Origin: Hypholoma sublateritium FD-334 SS-4
Lineage: Eukaryota; Basidiomycota; Agaricomycetes; Agaricales; Strophariaceae
Direction: 5' to 3'
DNA: 64,000 bases
NCBI GenBank assembly: GCA_000827495.1
Contig: KN817563.1
Location: 226,738 to 290,737 of the forward strand
Under the pieces are notes generated by a model. That model was not told where the DNA came from, did not search any database, and saw only the letters and a program-made list of their open reading frames with translations. The stretch's first letter is position 1. The number at the start of each line of letters is the position of its first letter. Below, piece after piece: positions 12,577 to 24,439 of this stretch. Position numbers and translations under genes: made by a program.

Positions 12577-14652
12577 TTAGTACAGTTTGAGAAGCGCAAC
12601 ACTCTCAACATGCGCCGTCTGTGGGAAGAGATCGAACCCTCGCAGCCTCTCCAACTTGTACCGCTTCCCCTCCGGCTCGGACGCGGTCGCTTTGAGGATG
12701 TGACCGATATCCGCCGCCTGTGAGTGCACGTTGCAGCTCACATACACGACGGTGGCGGGCCGGAATTGGAGTAGCTGCGCCAGGAAGACATCGTCGCAGC
12801 CCTTGCGCGGCGGGTCGATGACGACAACGGTGCGGTCACGCGGGAAAGACCGCACGGTAGAGAAGATATTTGATGCGGTGCCCGCCTGGAAGGAGACTTT
12901 GGACTTCGGGATGCCATTCAGCTCCGCGTTCCGCTCCGCCGACTCGATAGAGCTTTTAGAGAGCTCGATCCCCGCGACCTTGCCGAACAGCGACGACAAC
13001 GAGATTGCGAAGAGGCCCGCGCCACAGTAAGTGTCGACGAGATGCGTTGGTGGTGCCACGTCGTCGCCCGAGCGTATTAGTTCCTTCACGAAGTCGACCA
13101 TGAGCGGCAAGATGGCGTTGTTGTTCTGGAAAAACCCGCCCGCGGTGTATTCGAAAAGGTAGTCGCCAACCATCTCGCGGGCAGTGGCGTTCTGGTCGGA
13201 TACGCATACATGCTTAGTGAAAGCTTCAGATAGTTTGTCGATGGGCGGTGCCATCATTTGTTTGGCATTAAATGCAGTGTCTAGTGAGTCTCGGAACATG
13301 AGAGAGACACCTTTTTGATAGGATAATATGTTTCTACAAGGTTGAATTAGCGAGATACCGGAACAAGACGAAATAAAATTCACTTGGTTATGATTTGCCT
13401 CTCTGATTTATACTGTTCGTTTAGAATAGGTGTAGCAATAGGACATTCCTGATAGCGCATTAAGTTAGCAATTGCAGATATTTATTCCCGTCGGATGCCG
13501 TACCTCTATGTCTAGTGTAGACCTGTTGTTCGCCATGTTGAATCCAATTTGCAACCACGAAGGATGTTCTCCCGCAGGGATGATGTCGTTGCGCACGGCT
13601 TTTGGCGGTCGGTTAAAGTGAGGTGTGATTTTCGTGCGATAATTATACACCAGAGGAGACTGGACGGTGCTTTCTATAGTGGGTATGGACGACTCTGGTA
13701 ATGCTGAATAATATTATTAGTGATTACCCGCACCAAAAGTGATGATCGCGCACATGAATATATCTCGTAGGCTTTCACTATCACGTTTCGCTTCAGCTCT
13801 AGTTGCTTCTCGTAAGTGAGCATCTACAGGATGGTCAATCAAAGGAAGTGTCTTCGATTATAGAAGCATACCTGATATTGGCATCCACCACACGAGCCAA
13901 AGTATTTACACCGAACAAGCGATTCGTCTCTCGTTTCGATGTCCGCAACGAGAACTTCTAGAACTTGACCACACGAATGCATGCGATCGTTTTTCACAAT
14001 CTTGACGCGGACTGTCTCTCCGGGAAGTGCGACAGGGACCACAACAGCCCACGGTCCCTTTTCTGACGGCGCTCGGGCGAGACCAGCACCTACGACGAAG
14101 AATGTAAGGTGAGTCGTATATACCCGAACCCACATGGATAGATAACTCACCTCCGGACCCCATGCTTTCTATTGTTACCGTGACTTCCTCTGTGGGTGAG
14201 AAGGGCGACAGGAAAGCATTGCCGGCTTCCGTCACCGAATCCACGACGTCCCCTCCGAGAAGCTCTCGTATTTCTCGGTATTGCACATCAGCCCCGGAAC
14301 ATGGTTCAGGAAGGGGAGGGTCCCTTCTCTTCTTCTTCTTCTTCATTTTTCGGTCGGCTGGTTGTAGCCCGGTGCTAACTTCGAGCTCGGAGAGGGATAC
14401 AGTGGGGGTTGCCGCCGTGACATCCAAGTTTTCCATCGCTATGAGATTTTCAACGTTGGTTGCGATGTCTTCCTGGGATATTTCCAGCCTCTGCCTTTTA
14501 AATGCAGGCTCTTGATAGTCCGAGTGCGACAAGGCGCGTATGTGGGGGATTGAAGTCGACATCAGTCGCGCGTGCAGCAAGGTATTCTTCCCAACAGTTT
14601 TAAGAGGAGAAATCTGGGTGAGAAGGAGCCTGCATAAGACTGCAGTTCGCAT
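12577..14652 (-). CDS. trm2: tRNA (uracil-5-)-methyltransferase, Trm2/RumA-TrmA family
   Basis: SAM-dependent enzyme that makes 5-methyluridine, at position 54 of tRNA in the Trm2 group. Six exons (14652-14151, 14089-13872, 13823-13754, 13703-13504, 13448-13384, 13333-12577) give 603 aa in phase. A TRAM-like segment (GETVRVKIVKNDRMH) is followed by the cysteine cluster CKYFGSCGGC, then the Rossmann core DTYCGAGLFAIS, the motif VIDPPRKGCDD, the nucleophile motif VYVSCN and the C-terminal QTAHVESV. The N-terminus (MRTAVLCRLLLTQISPLKTV, then MSTS) looks like a mitochondrial presequence with an internal Met at residue 31, so dual targeting through two starts is possible. A lysine run coded by repeated CTT on the + strand lies near 14330. 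Divergent from the ChaC gene at 15105. Confidence 0.94.
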
Positions 14653-15104
14653 ATGCCGAAATCAAGGAGAATGCAGACCCTCGGTCGATAGGTAGCACAA
14701 GATCTCCGATCAAGTGTAGAGTCAAGTAGTCAAGTAAATTATGCGCAAATTATGTACGGCAAAACAAAAGTTTCCTGGAACCTTTATTACGTAATGCAGC
14801 ACTAAATCTTCCGAGTCCGCAGATCACCTCTGCATTAGTCATGACCAAGTCATGACGCCCTCTTGACTCCTTGCCACCGTCCTCTTCCTTCCGTCAAGCT
14901 CATATTGAGCTCATTTAGAGTTGCATCTAGGGTGTAAGTCAGCTTACTGAGTCCTATCCACTCAAATTACACGTCTCCTGAAGCTACTTATCACAGTAGA
15001 AGAATCCTTGGCCCCTAAGTATTCGATCTGTAAAACCAATCGCCCCAGGTGTCAACATGTCAACTCTAACTTGGCCTGTTCTCGTAGCCCCACATAACTT
15101 CCAA
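14653..15104. promoter_or_regulatory. Divergent promoter region, trm2 / ChaC
   Basis: A 452-base space between two start codons facing away from each other, so it must hold both promoters. No specific element could be assigned. Confidence 0.5.
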
Positions 15105-16425
15105 TGGGATCTCAAGCAGTCCCTTTCGTTGTCTTCGGATATGGCTCATTGATTTTCAAGGTAATTCTTACTTTGATCTCCATTTTATTGTCGAGAATCA
15201 CAGTTGCTCACTAGCGAGTCCTTGGCCGAAATTTAGCCTCCCCCTCATGTGGTCCAGCAACGTGAGTACCCCACTTATTTAAAGCCTTGCTACAAACATA
15301 ATCTTGATTCCTATGTAGTTCCGGGATATCTGAAAGGCTACGTTCGCCGTTTCGCCCAGGCTTCGCATGATCATCGCGGCACACCGGAGGTCTGCATTTT
15401 TTTTACCCCTTGGCAAGACATGTCCCTCAATCGTGATTTAGAAACCGGGGAGAGTGGTCACTCTCGTTCACAAAGAAGAATGGGATAAATTTTCTGGATC
15501 TGTGAGTCATCACTGGTATGGGAAACGGAACCTTTCTCATACAGGCTATTATTTAAAGGATGCCTTCCCCAATGATGATATTGTGTGGGGTACGTCCTCT
15601 CGCAATTCAATATTCATTATTGTTAATGCTCGCAAAATCTCGATAGGTATAGCCTATACCATCGATCCAGTCTACGAGGCAGAAGTCCGCGATTATCTAG
15701 GTACATGGTGTTTGCGACTCTTCTCGTTCAAGCCACTTCTCACTAGAATCTGAAATTATCTAAGATTATAGAGAAAAGGTTCTTCATAGGCAATCGGGAA
15801 CCTGACGATCGACTCATACCATTCTAGGATGGATATACAATGGAAACCCTGGATATCTATGGTCTCGACACAGCCGGGGCAGAAACTACACTTATCCGGA
15901 ACGTCAGTCACCCTGAGCAACAAATGAAGACAAGAGAAATTAACTGATATCTCTCTCTAGGCATACGTACGTCGTCCGGCGACTCCCAGAAAAGTAGCTC
16001 TTGACAAAGGCATAGTGTTATGTTGGTCGGAACGACAACCCTTCATTCAGTAAGTTCTGAGTCAAACGCGGACTTGGTCTCTCTTACCTGACCATATACC
16101 CCCGAAGTCGGGTCTGAACCAATCGACGCACTTGGTCGTAAAATATGGGAGTCAGTAGGCCCTTCGGGGCCAAATAAGGTACGCAGAAGTGGCTCTCGTC
16201 TTCTCCTTATACACCATGGTTGACATAACCTCTAGGAATATTTGTATAAACTCGTAAAAGCTGTGAGGAAGCTTTCGCCCGATTCCCATGATTCTCATCT
16301 CTATGCTCTCGAGGTACGTTTTGTTTCTATCATCCCTCATTTGGGTTGTTTAACGAGTTGCCGCGTTCTTAACCCAGGAAATTGTGTTGCGTCTCGATTC
16401 TGAAAACGGCATGATAACAGCATGA
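15105..16425 (+). CDS. ChaC-type gamma-glutamylcyclotransferase
   Basis: ChaC enzymes cut glutathione to 5-oxoproline and Cys-Gly in the cytosol. The first exon (15105-15161) reads MGSQAVPFVVFGYGSLIFK, with the substrate-binding YGSL motif. After splicing come PPPHVVQQ, PGYLKGYVRRFAQASHDHRG, TPE|KPGRVVTLV, WGIAYTIDP, the catalytic-Glu segment YLDYREKDGYT (an exon of only about 14 bases supplies DYREK), GRNDNPF, and the C-terminal GPSGPNK, EYLYKLVKAVRKLSPDS and EIVLRLDSENGMITA, with the stop at 16423-16425. All conserved ChaC blocks are present in order, so the gene looks intact. About ten introns of 43-70 bases interrupt it. Confidence 0.9.
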
Positions 16426-16884
16426 ACGGATATGAATCTAAGCACAGAGAACATACGGAGTAAAGGGCCGGCAGTGAACCAGATTATCTGATTTTCTAAT
16501 ACGTTCCACCGGCTCCAGATTCGCTATCCTTTTTTTTTACTGTTCATTGTAGATATGCGCGACAATATCGTCATTTATTCAGAAGGTAGAAAAGGTGATC
16601 ATGCGAGCGGGAATGGCCTGAGCGGAGCGACGGGGCGGAGCGCCTTTGTTATAGCGCGAATACTCGCTGACCTGTGACTCCGATACCCACGATCGCGTTC
16701 TGCACCTTATCTTCTGATATCATGTGCCCTATGCGTGGGTCTATTCATTTATATATTAGGCGCCCGTCCCATAACACGCTTCGCTCCATCCACGTCCCTT
16801 TTTTTCTGTGCCAGCGTCCTTCCCTGTGCTGCGTGAACGGCTAGAGTCATTTTGTCGCACTACCACTATAGGCCAGCTGTAAGC
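16426..16884. other. Intergenic, upstream of the RING gene
   Basis: About 460 bases between two + strand genes. No gene seen. Confidence 0.4.
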
Positions 16885-17637
16885 ATGAATTGTCCGATAT
16901 GTCTTGAAAACTTCAAGGACGCGGCATTCAGCCTCGTTTGTGGTATGCAACACGACACATTTCAGGCTGAAGTTGATAGCCAACGCCTTCTGTAATCTGA
17001 CAGGACATCTCTTGGACGAACCGTGCGTCACCGCTTTGAAGAATCAAAGGAACGACAGATACATCGTCTGCCCGATTTGCAGGAGCAGATGCCCAGCAGG
17101 TAGGGCTTATTTGGCCAACGTCAAGACCTCAAACAAGGCTGATCGATGACGGATGGAGATCTATCTGCAGGGGGCATCAGGAAAATATATATTGGGGGAA
17201 ACGCGCCAAATGCACCTAATCGATATGAATACCGCAACAACGAGCCCTTAGAGGCGGAGCTGGAAGAATACTACGAAGAGCCATCCGAATATTTGGAAGA
17301 TTGCGACGAGCCTGAGCCTCTGGATGAGGACTCGTTAGAGTTCGACCAAGAGCCACTCGAGCATTTAGAAGATCCCGATGAATTGGATGAACCATTGTAT
17401 GAGGACTTCGGAGAATACGACGACGAGCCTTTTTCCGGGGAGGTGGAAGTCCTCAATGACGCGCCAGTGGTCGAGGAGCTGGAAGAATTCTACGATCACT
17501 CCTACGAAGAAGACCCCGAAATAGCGGCATACCATGAAGAACAACTGTACAGTGACTCTTACGATGTGGAAGATCACGAGGATGACGAGGATGAACTCCT
17601 TATTCAAGCCTTAAGTATGCAAGAATACGACGAATAA
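16885..17637 (+). CDS. RING-finger protein with a long acidic tail
   Basis: Probable E3 ubiquitin ligase-type protein. Three exons (16885-16942, 17004-17099, 17171-17637) give 206 aa in phase. The N-terminus is the RING itself: CPIC at residues 3-6, Cys19, His21, then Asp24 where the fifth metal ligand is normally Cys, Cys27, and CPIC at 42-45. A short link (GGIRKIYIGG) leads into about 150 residues dominated by Glu and Asp with regular Pro, Tyr and Leu, ending in LLIQALSMQEYDE. If the second intron is not recognised, the RING appears to stop at 17149 and the acidic part looks like a separate gene; the phase-matched GTAGGG...CTGCAG intron (17100-17170) joins them. Asp can replace Cys in some RING-like folds, so ligase activity is plausible but not certain. 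Confidence 0.75.
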
Positions 17638-20600
17638 TTTCAAGGAGAGTACGAGGAAGGACATATTATCTTTGCAGAATGACAACTGGACCGGAATAAC
17701 ACCCACCCAGAAGCTCTGTCGACCGTTACCCATCCCAGACACAAAAATACTCCAAACAGCGTGCATGTATGTTCAGAACCTTGATCATGATGAACTTTAC
17801 TGTGTAGCAGGCTAAGTGGTATATTATTTGACATTCGAACGGTGTATATTCAAATATTTGGCAAGCGTCGAGGTATTTCCTCAGACCAGATGTCTCCGTT
17901 CCGGTGGCTTTGACAAGGATGTCCAGCAAACATAGTCCGCTGCGCAAACCTGGTGGTAGTCCGCTTGAGATGTGCGGTGCGGGCAGCATGAGATTCAACA
18001 GAGGCGGTAGGTGTGAAGCTTTCCAGACCGTGTAATTAGTATAAGGACTCGTAGCGGCAGAATTTCGAAGGGAGGTAGTATAGTACGGAGTAGACACGGT
18101 CAGTGTAATCAAACTAGAACATTCAGCACAGATTTCTGCTGCAAGCACATTCTACAACGAGGAAAGCATGAGCAATGGCGGAGGCGTATCTGGCCAGGCC
18201 GTATGATGTACGTAAAAGCGCACACACGGAGGTTGGCGCCATTGCGTACTTCAAAAGGGCGGCCGATAGAGTTGCGAGGGGAGGGTCGGTGGCAAGGCTG
18301 TGTCGATAGGTCCGGTAAAGCGAAAGACGAGTTGCTACTTAGCGCGGTAGGCGTGAGCGATGCATGGCGAAGCGACACAGCTCTAAGGGACGCAGACTCG
18401 GATCCTTCACGAGATGATACATGAGGCCCAGATAGAATGCGCGTCATGGGCGGGACGTTCAGAGCGAGGTGGGTCAGAGGGGCGAACCTGGGCCGTACTT
18501 CGCACTACTTCGTATGCCGGGATAGACAATTGCTTTCAGGCTGTTCTACCTCCTGAGAGGGTCCAGGTTTTGGCTCGCATTCATGAATTTGACGAATTAA
18601 CCAGGGGTCACCACACGATTACGAGTTCCTAGGGCGCACAAGCGCCAAACAAGAGGGGAGATATGCCGTCAAATGGGGAGGGTGCAAGCTGGGTGCAAGC
18701 CAAGCGGCCATCATGATCATGATACATAGTGGCCGTCATTAGTCAGCTGGACCTCTTCAACTTGAACCGTTTGCTCTGAGTCAGGTTCCAGCGTTTTCAA
18801 CCTCCACCGTGACCATTCCACGTTTGCCTTCCTGTGAACCTACATACCATCTGCAAAATTCGGCCGCGGAGAGCTTCGTTAAGCTCCAGACTTGAGACGA
18901 CGATTGGAGCGACATCTGGCTAGTTGTGGCTTCATCAGTGGGACTTGCCAAATGGGACGCGTTTGGGACGCGTCGAAAGCCTGATAGCAATATCGAAATG
19001 CCTGTATCAAATTTACCTTCCCTCCGCGAGAGACAACAGAGAGTTGATGATTGTGTACCAAATGCCGTCAGAACCAGCACCAGAACCAAACTGAGGTACG
19101 TCTCTATCATCTGGGTTTGCCACAACGATCACCACTGACAATCCAGGGTACCTGATGGTGGAAATTCCGAGAAGACCCGTTAGATATCGTCTTCACAGAG
19201 AGATAGAGAATACGCTCCCAGGCCCTTACTCGACGCGGTCAAAGAGTAATATGACGCATTGAAAACAGCGGACGAGAACCTGTTTATATGCATACGTTGC
19301 GTGGCCTCAAGCATCTCCTGCGCCATTCAAGGTGGTTTTCGGGTGGGTATCTTCTCAATTGTCATCACGATGCTCACGGTGGATCTATAAAATCAGTCAG
19401 TGGGCAGACACGAAGTATCTGGAGGTTCCGCCTCCAACCTTGACGATGCCATCTTGATCACCGACACTCGCCTCTTCTCGCACTTCGCAAACACTAACAC
19501 GGCAAGCTTCTCAAGCGATAACGCACCGGATTTTCAGCCTCGCTCTCTATCTACATGTTTCCCAAGCAGCCCTGATCTTGTTTTCGCGGGACTTGTCTAG
19601 TCTGCGTTGTCGAAGGACCCCGCAGAATCTCTTGAGAATCTGCGCGCATGTCCTCGCCAACACGGACCTCTACAGTTTTCTTTTTCTCTCGACCGTCGCG
19701 CCAACGGATCTTTTGCTCTCTACTAGTACTTCTATCCGACTGTCTCGGCGAACCCCTTTTCCCCGCTCCGTCGGCAAAGACGAAGTACATTGGGGAATTC
19801 TGGCATCCGCGGTCAGCCACGTTGTGGCAGTGCATCCGAACATCAGACCGCGGGCAGAATACTGGCTGTGCTCCAAGCTATTAGCTTTGCAGACTCAAAA
19901 GCAAGTGCGGATACCCGCAAGCCATTGGACGATCGAGGGCCTATTTTTTAAAATGGTGACTTTCGTTAGGTGGTGCATGGAGTTATCCGCATGGCGCATC
20001 AACCATCAATCTGTTCCTTGCCCGACGGTCACAGACTGCAGTGCTCGCACTAATACGATTGGGCGTATGCCACGATGCGCATATGCTTGAGCTGATGGAG
20101 GGCGTCCAGAATGGTCCCTGGGCAGATTATCATATTCAACGGTACTTGGCGAACTTCGACAATCTGCCAATACGCCTGGAGGATCGCGCATACCAAACCC
20201 GCTACCCAGAAGAAACCTAGGAATAGGATACTCTTCCAGCTTTTCAAGAAGATTGCCATATTTGACACGGCGGCGATGTTGTTCTAGAGTACTAGTAATG
20301 GGCGCTGATTCGATACTCACTGAAGGCATCGGGTATAAGCATAGATACATCAGTGTTTTATTACTGACCATAACCGCGGATGTCCACGGCAGTTTTGCAC
20401 TCTGCGTAGCTCCTCTGATGTCGTCCAGTGCGATAGCCCGCACGGCCATAGCCACATGTGTGGTCGATAAATCAAAGAAGGATAGTGGTTATGAGTGAGG
20501 TCCAATTGATCTTTTCATGAACCTTTCATCCTTGGTCGTCGAACAGTAGCCATCTAAGGTGGAAGGGCGGAGTACATAGATACCATCCTGTTACCGATCC

Positions 20601-21597
20601 TGCTACTGGGGCAATGACATAATCCAATCGTTGTCCGTATTGTCGACATTCCCGGGAGTGTTGCGAAGAGCCGGGGCGAATGGAGAACTTGGTCCATACC
20701 AAGTAGATCATGGAATTCCCATTTCTTGAACCCTTACCTATGTGGTCCTATGGCTTCATGTGGTTGGCGTTAAGGGGCCTATTGAGTACTTGAAGGCATT
20801 GAACATGCGATCTCTTCAAATAAAATTACGCGCATTACTCTAGAATATCACTGATTTTTTTTCTTTCTTGGACAAGAGCTTGGCACAAACTTGGGTGATT
20901 TATCTAATGTAACTATCAAATTAATGATCCTGTCCGAGTCGCCCGTGACATGTGGATCAGTTATGCCTGAGACCAACACTGCCTGCTCGCAATCTTTGAG
21001 GTAAAAATATGTCGGACAAGAACGTTTAGTACGAAGTGGAGCCCAGATTAATGGGGCAGGAGCTGTTACGCTGCGCAGCCTGTTGACTTGATTTATCGCA
21101 CTGTGATATAGCTAGTCTTCGTTGAAATGCGCCATCGCCCTCCACAAAGTGATTTGATGATGTGTGTTGTAGCGAAGTCTCGACAGAATTTCAATTTGTT
21201 CAGAAGGGGCGTACATATTGAGTGCGACACGATGTAGCGAGCGGTTGGGTGCATGAAAAGCGGGCATCCGGTTCCCAATGTGCGGCGATCGATGGCTAGT
21301 GGGACTCTACCTTCGAACAACATCCGGCGACTCGGAGTCCTTCTTTTTCCTTCTTTTGATGCAGTATTATTAGCGTGATCTTGGGTGTTCTTATCGAGAC
21401 ATGCCGATTGTTCATCATTAAGTAGTATCACCAAAGCTCTGGTGCGACGGCGCTGACACTATGCTTATATTCAGACTTCCCATGTGGGAAATTTGGCGAA
21501 AGCTTCACCGTGACTGGTGTATTTATTTTTAGGATAAATGCGGCATACAAAAGGAGCTCAACGCTCGACACCCACGCACTCTCCATCCGAAGCTACG
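17638..21597. other. Long stretch without a supportable gene
   Basis: Almost 4 kb. Weak candidates only. The minus frame 17726-18148 (140 codons) has no motif. The minus frame 18781-19107 starts with a signal-peptide-like MIETYLSLVLVLVLTAFG. The minus frame 20268-20050 contains a hydrophobic helix (SILFLGFFWVAGLVCAILQ) and may be a remnant of a multipass protein. None has convincing splice continuity, so this may be gene debris. Confidence 0.35.
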
Positions 21598-23839
21598 ATG
21601 TCTACGGCGACACTGGTCAACAATGGTACCATCGAGGAGCCGTATCTCATTGGTAGGTTACAGAAAAAATCAACTGTTTCATCTCTCATAAGTGTGCAAT
21701 AGGTGTCATGGCGAGCTGCATGTAGGACCCACTGGTTATTGTGCTCGTACAGGACATAGCTGCTCACATGCCTCTCATAAGGTTGTACGGAATATCTGTC
21801 GCCCAAGCTGTTTTTTATTATCGGACCTATCCAGAAGACAATCGAATCCTCAAGATTTTGGTGAGTTTGAAAGACAGTCATGTCGCAGTGGAGATTCCGA
21901 CTCATAATGCAACAGGTAGGCACTCTTACGTACGCCCAAAAGGATACAATTGTGTCTTTTGGAGTCTAAGTCGCATATTAGGCTTGCGGAAACTGCACAT
22001 TTAATCCTTGTTGGAGAAACCGCGCATTTTGTGTACGTAGTCTGTAAATTGCCTGAGAACATCCAAGGCCTATTTCATTTTCGAACGTAAGATTCTCTGA
22101 TGCCGAGACTTGGAATACAAGCTCAATTGTTCTTTAGAACGTGGACGGTATGGGGGACCAATCTGAATATACTCTGGGTTGTCGGACTAACAGGCTTAAC
22201 TGAAGGCGTCCTTTGGGTTGACTGTGAGTTCTTCAAAGCTACCGTATTGGGACTGCTCAAGCTGAATTTGGTTGAAAGGTCTTGATAACAAGTATGGTTC
22301 AAGGGTAGCTATATGTAATCACTTTGAGGGTTTTCCTTTATATCCTGATATAATGGGGAATTCAGGTTTTACTGTTGGAGGATATGGACCTGTATGTGCA
22401 TTATCGACTATTTCATGTGTATTCAGCCTCAAAATTTGATTAGTTAGCCTCAAAGTCAAATGGAGGATCCCAGTTGTTACGCTAATTGTAAGTTTTACTT
22501 CCCAATAAACATCTATTGTTTTTAACATCTGTAACTGGTTGTCTGTAGGTTGCTTCGTCTTTTGGACAGCTGTGTATGTTCAACAAATTTATCTATCAAA
22601 GTTCTAGATCTGAATAATGTATCCTTGTCTTGGCAGGCATTGGAATGAGTGAGAAATTCTATTTTCTGTTGCAAGCGTACTGATATTCATCGTTTTTGAA
22701 CACTGTGCAACGGCGCAGCATTGACTGTATTGTTGTAGGCCCTGGTAATTGATCTGTGCAAACTATCATCTAACGGCGATTACATAGCTATATAAATCGC
22801 TTCATCCCAACAATATACCTAGAGCCGGCTCAGGTAATTTAATACCTTCGTTAACCCCAAAGTTACTTAACAAAGGATAAAAAGGGACTCTATAATACGC
22901 TGCTAGCGCTTGTGGTATTCTGTGATGCCCTTATAGCTGCCACCCTTGTGAGACTGCTCAAAACTTCACGAACTGGGTTCAAGTCGTAAGTTAGGGTTTC
23001 TTCCATCTCTGTGCTACATCTGACCCGACAAATCTGCACCGAAGTTCGCGTTATGCCGTTGATCGTCTTGTGCTCTACAGGTACGCATCCAATTTAAGCA
23101 GCAATATTTCCCATTTAGGGTAAAAATTGATGAAACTTTCAAAGCATCAATGTGGGGCTCATAACCAGTGCAATGTCAATATGCATTTTTGTCACAGTGC
23201 GCTCAATTTTTATCTGATATGTAAATCAGCCATATAAAAGTTAATATCAATACGTCTCGATAATATAGTATCATACTTCCACAAGCAGCAACATCTTCTC
23301 AGGTTTAGTGACCTATACTTCGACTCTGCTCAGTGACCGACTGAAGCTCCTGCAGGCTTCACCGCAGTTATCAGCAAAAGTGAGTTTTACGCCCATCTTT
23401 CCTTGTTCATCATACTTACGTGTATTTTTCTCAGTCTACGTGAACTCTCTCCTGGTATTTATAGACATCATTCGGTTTCAATCAAGCACTTACTCTACTC
23501 AACACCACAAATGATATAGGTCACGTACGTATCTCATATCAATGGTTTGAATTATATTTACGGCCATATTCTCTTCATATGGTAAGATTGAACGCCAGAA
23601 ACAGTATCAGGAATATCATGTACGCAAAGAACACCAATACCTATCCACTCTCCGCGCTCACAATACCGATCAGTAAGTGCATTTCTTCCTTCGGCTTCAG
23701 ACTCGGAGAGCTTGTAGTAAATATTCTTTCAGCCGCAGGTCAAGTACAAGTCACAGAGAACCCTGTCATATGCAATGACTCTCAAGGAGCTGGGACGTCC
23801 GCTAAGGCCACACTGGGCAGCTTTTCTGACGAGCACTAG
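21598..23839 (+). CDS. DUF6534 seven-helix membrane protein, copy 2
   Basis: Same family as 6753-8658. ATG at 21598 (MSTATLVNNGTIEEPYLIG), then VMASCM, LYGISVAQAVFYYRTYPEDN and RILKIL, exactly the first-helix region of the family. Further blocks are LAETAHLILVGETAHFVYVV near 22000, the pre-loop DALIAATLVRLLKTSRTGFK near 22930, YAVDRLVLY near 23050, VYVNSLL near 23440 and LNARNSIRNIM near 23590, ending in a hydrophilic tail at 23839. The region 22080-22900 contains hydrophobic pieces (for example WTVWGTNLNILWVVGLTG) whose joins I could not fix. The late intron 23673-23738 is 66 bases, a multiple of three, so its retention would not break the frame. Lies head to tail with the next DUF6534 gene. 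Confidence 0.75.
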
Positions 23840-24439
23840 GTCTTAGGCACATTCTCTAGAACTCACTACGATCTTACTGTACTGAAATGATATCTGAGCC
23901 TATCTAAAAAGTTGTACGTACTTACCCTTGATTGAACGCTGCAATCAAAGTCCAAGCTCAGTTCATTGAAGCACAAAATAAGCGAAGATTGTTTGTCTAG
24001 AATTAGTTTAACGGCTCCAATCTCCGTTCATTCTTTCTAAAAATACTTATTTCAAGGAATATGCCGAGTGCGAATGATTGATAAAGACTAGGAATCACAA
24101 GAGCAGTCTCAAACTTTATTTACCCCATCAACTCGAAGATTCTGTGCTTCCATGGTCTCTAAGAGTGTCATGAGCATCCCAAAGTAAATGTGGAACCATA
24201 GGCAATCCCATGTCCGATTCGACGAGATAGAATTTGATAGAACAAGAGCCTATAAATTAGTGTGATCAGTGACGCGTTTATATTTAACCTCAGCACCTTT
24301 AGATCCTCTGCTGATGAGTAATGCCCTTTGACATCGCTCAGCCGTCCTTTTAAAAGGCTCCACAGGTTCACCACGTCTCCCGGCCAAACAGATAAATATT
24401 CCGACAAATTCAGTGTTGCATCGCCACGGCCCACGATCG
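23840..24439. other. Spacer between tandem DUF6534 genes
   Basis: About 600 bases. Contains the upstream region of the gene at 24440. No gene seen on either strand. Confidence 0.4.

Noticed and set aside
17146..17637. Acidic ORF as an independent gene overlapping the RING stop by ATGA
   Set aside because: A phase-matched intron joins it to the RING; ATGA overlaps are a bacterial feature and not expected here.
19578..20090. 170-codon plus-strand frame
   Set aside because: Begins with TTG, the antisense is equally open, and no recognisable domain is present.
22965..22995. GGGTTCAAGTC, resembling a tRNA T-loop
   Set aside because: It lies inside a DUF6534 exon (reads SRTGFK) and no matching acceptor stem or anticodon arm was found.
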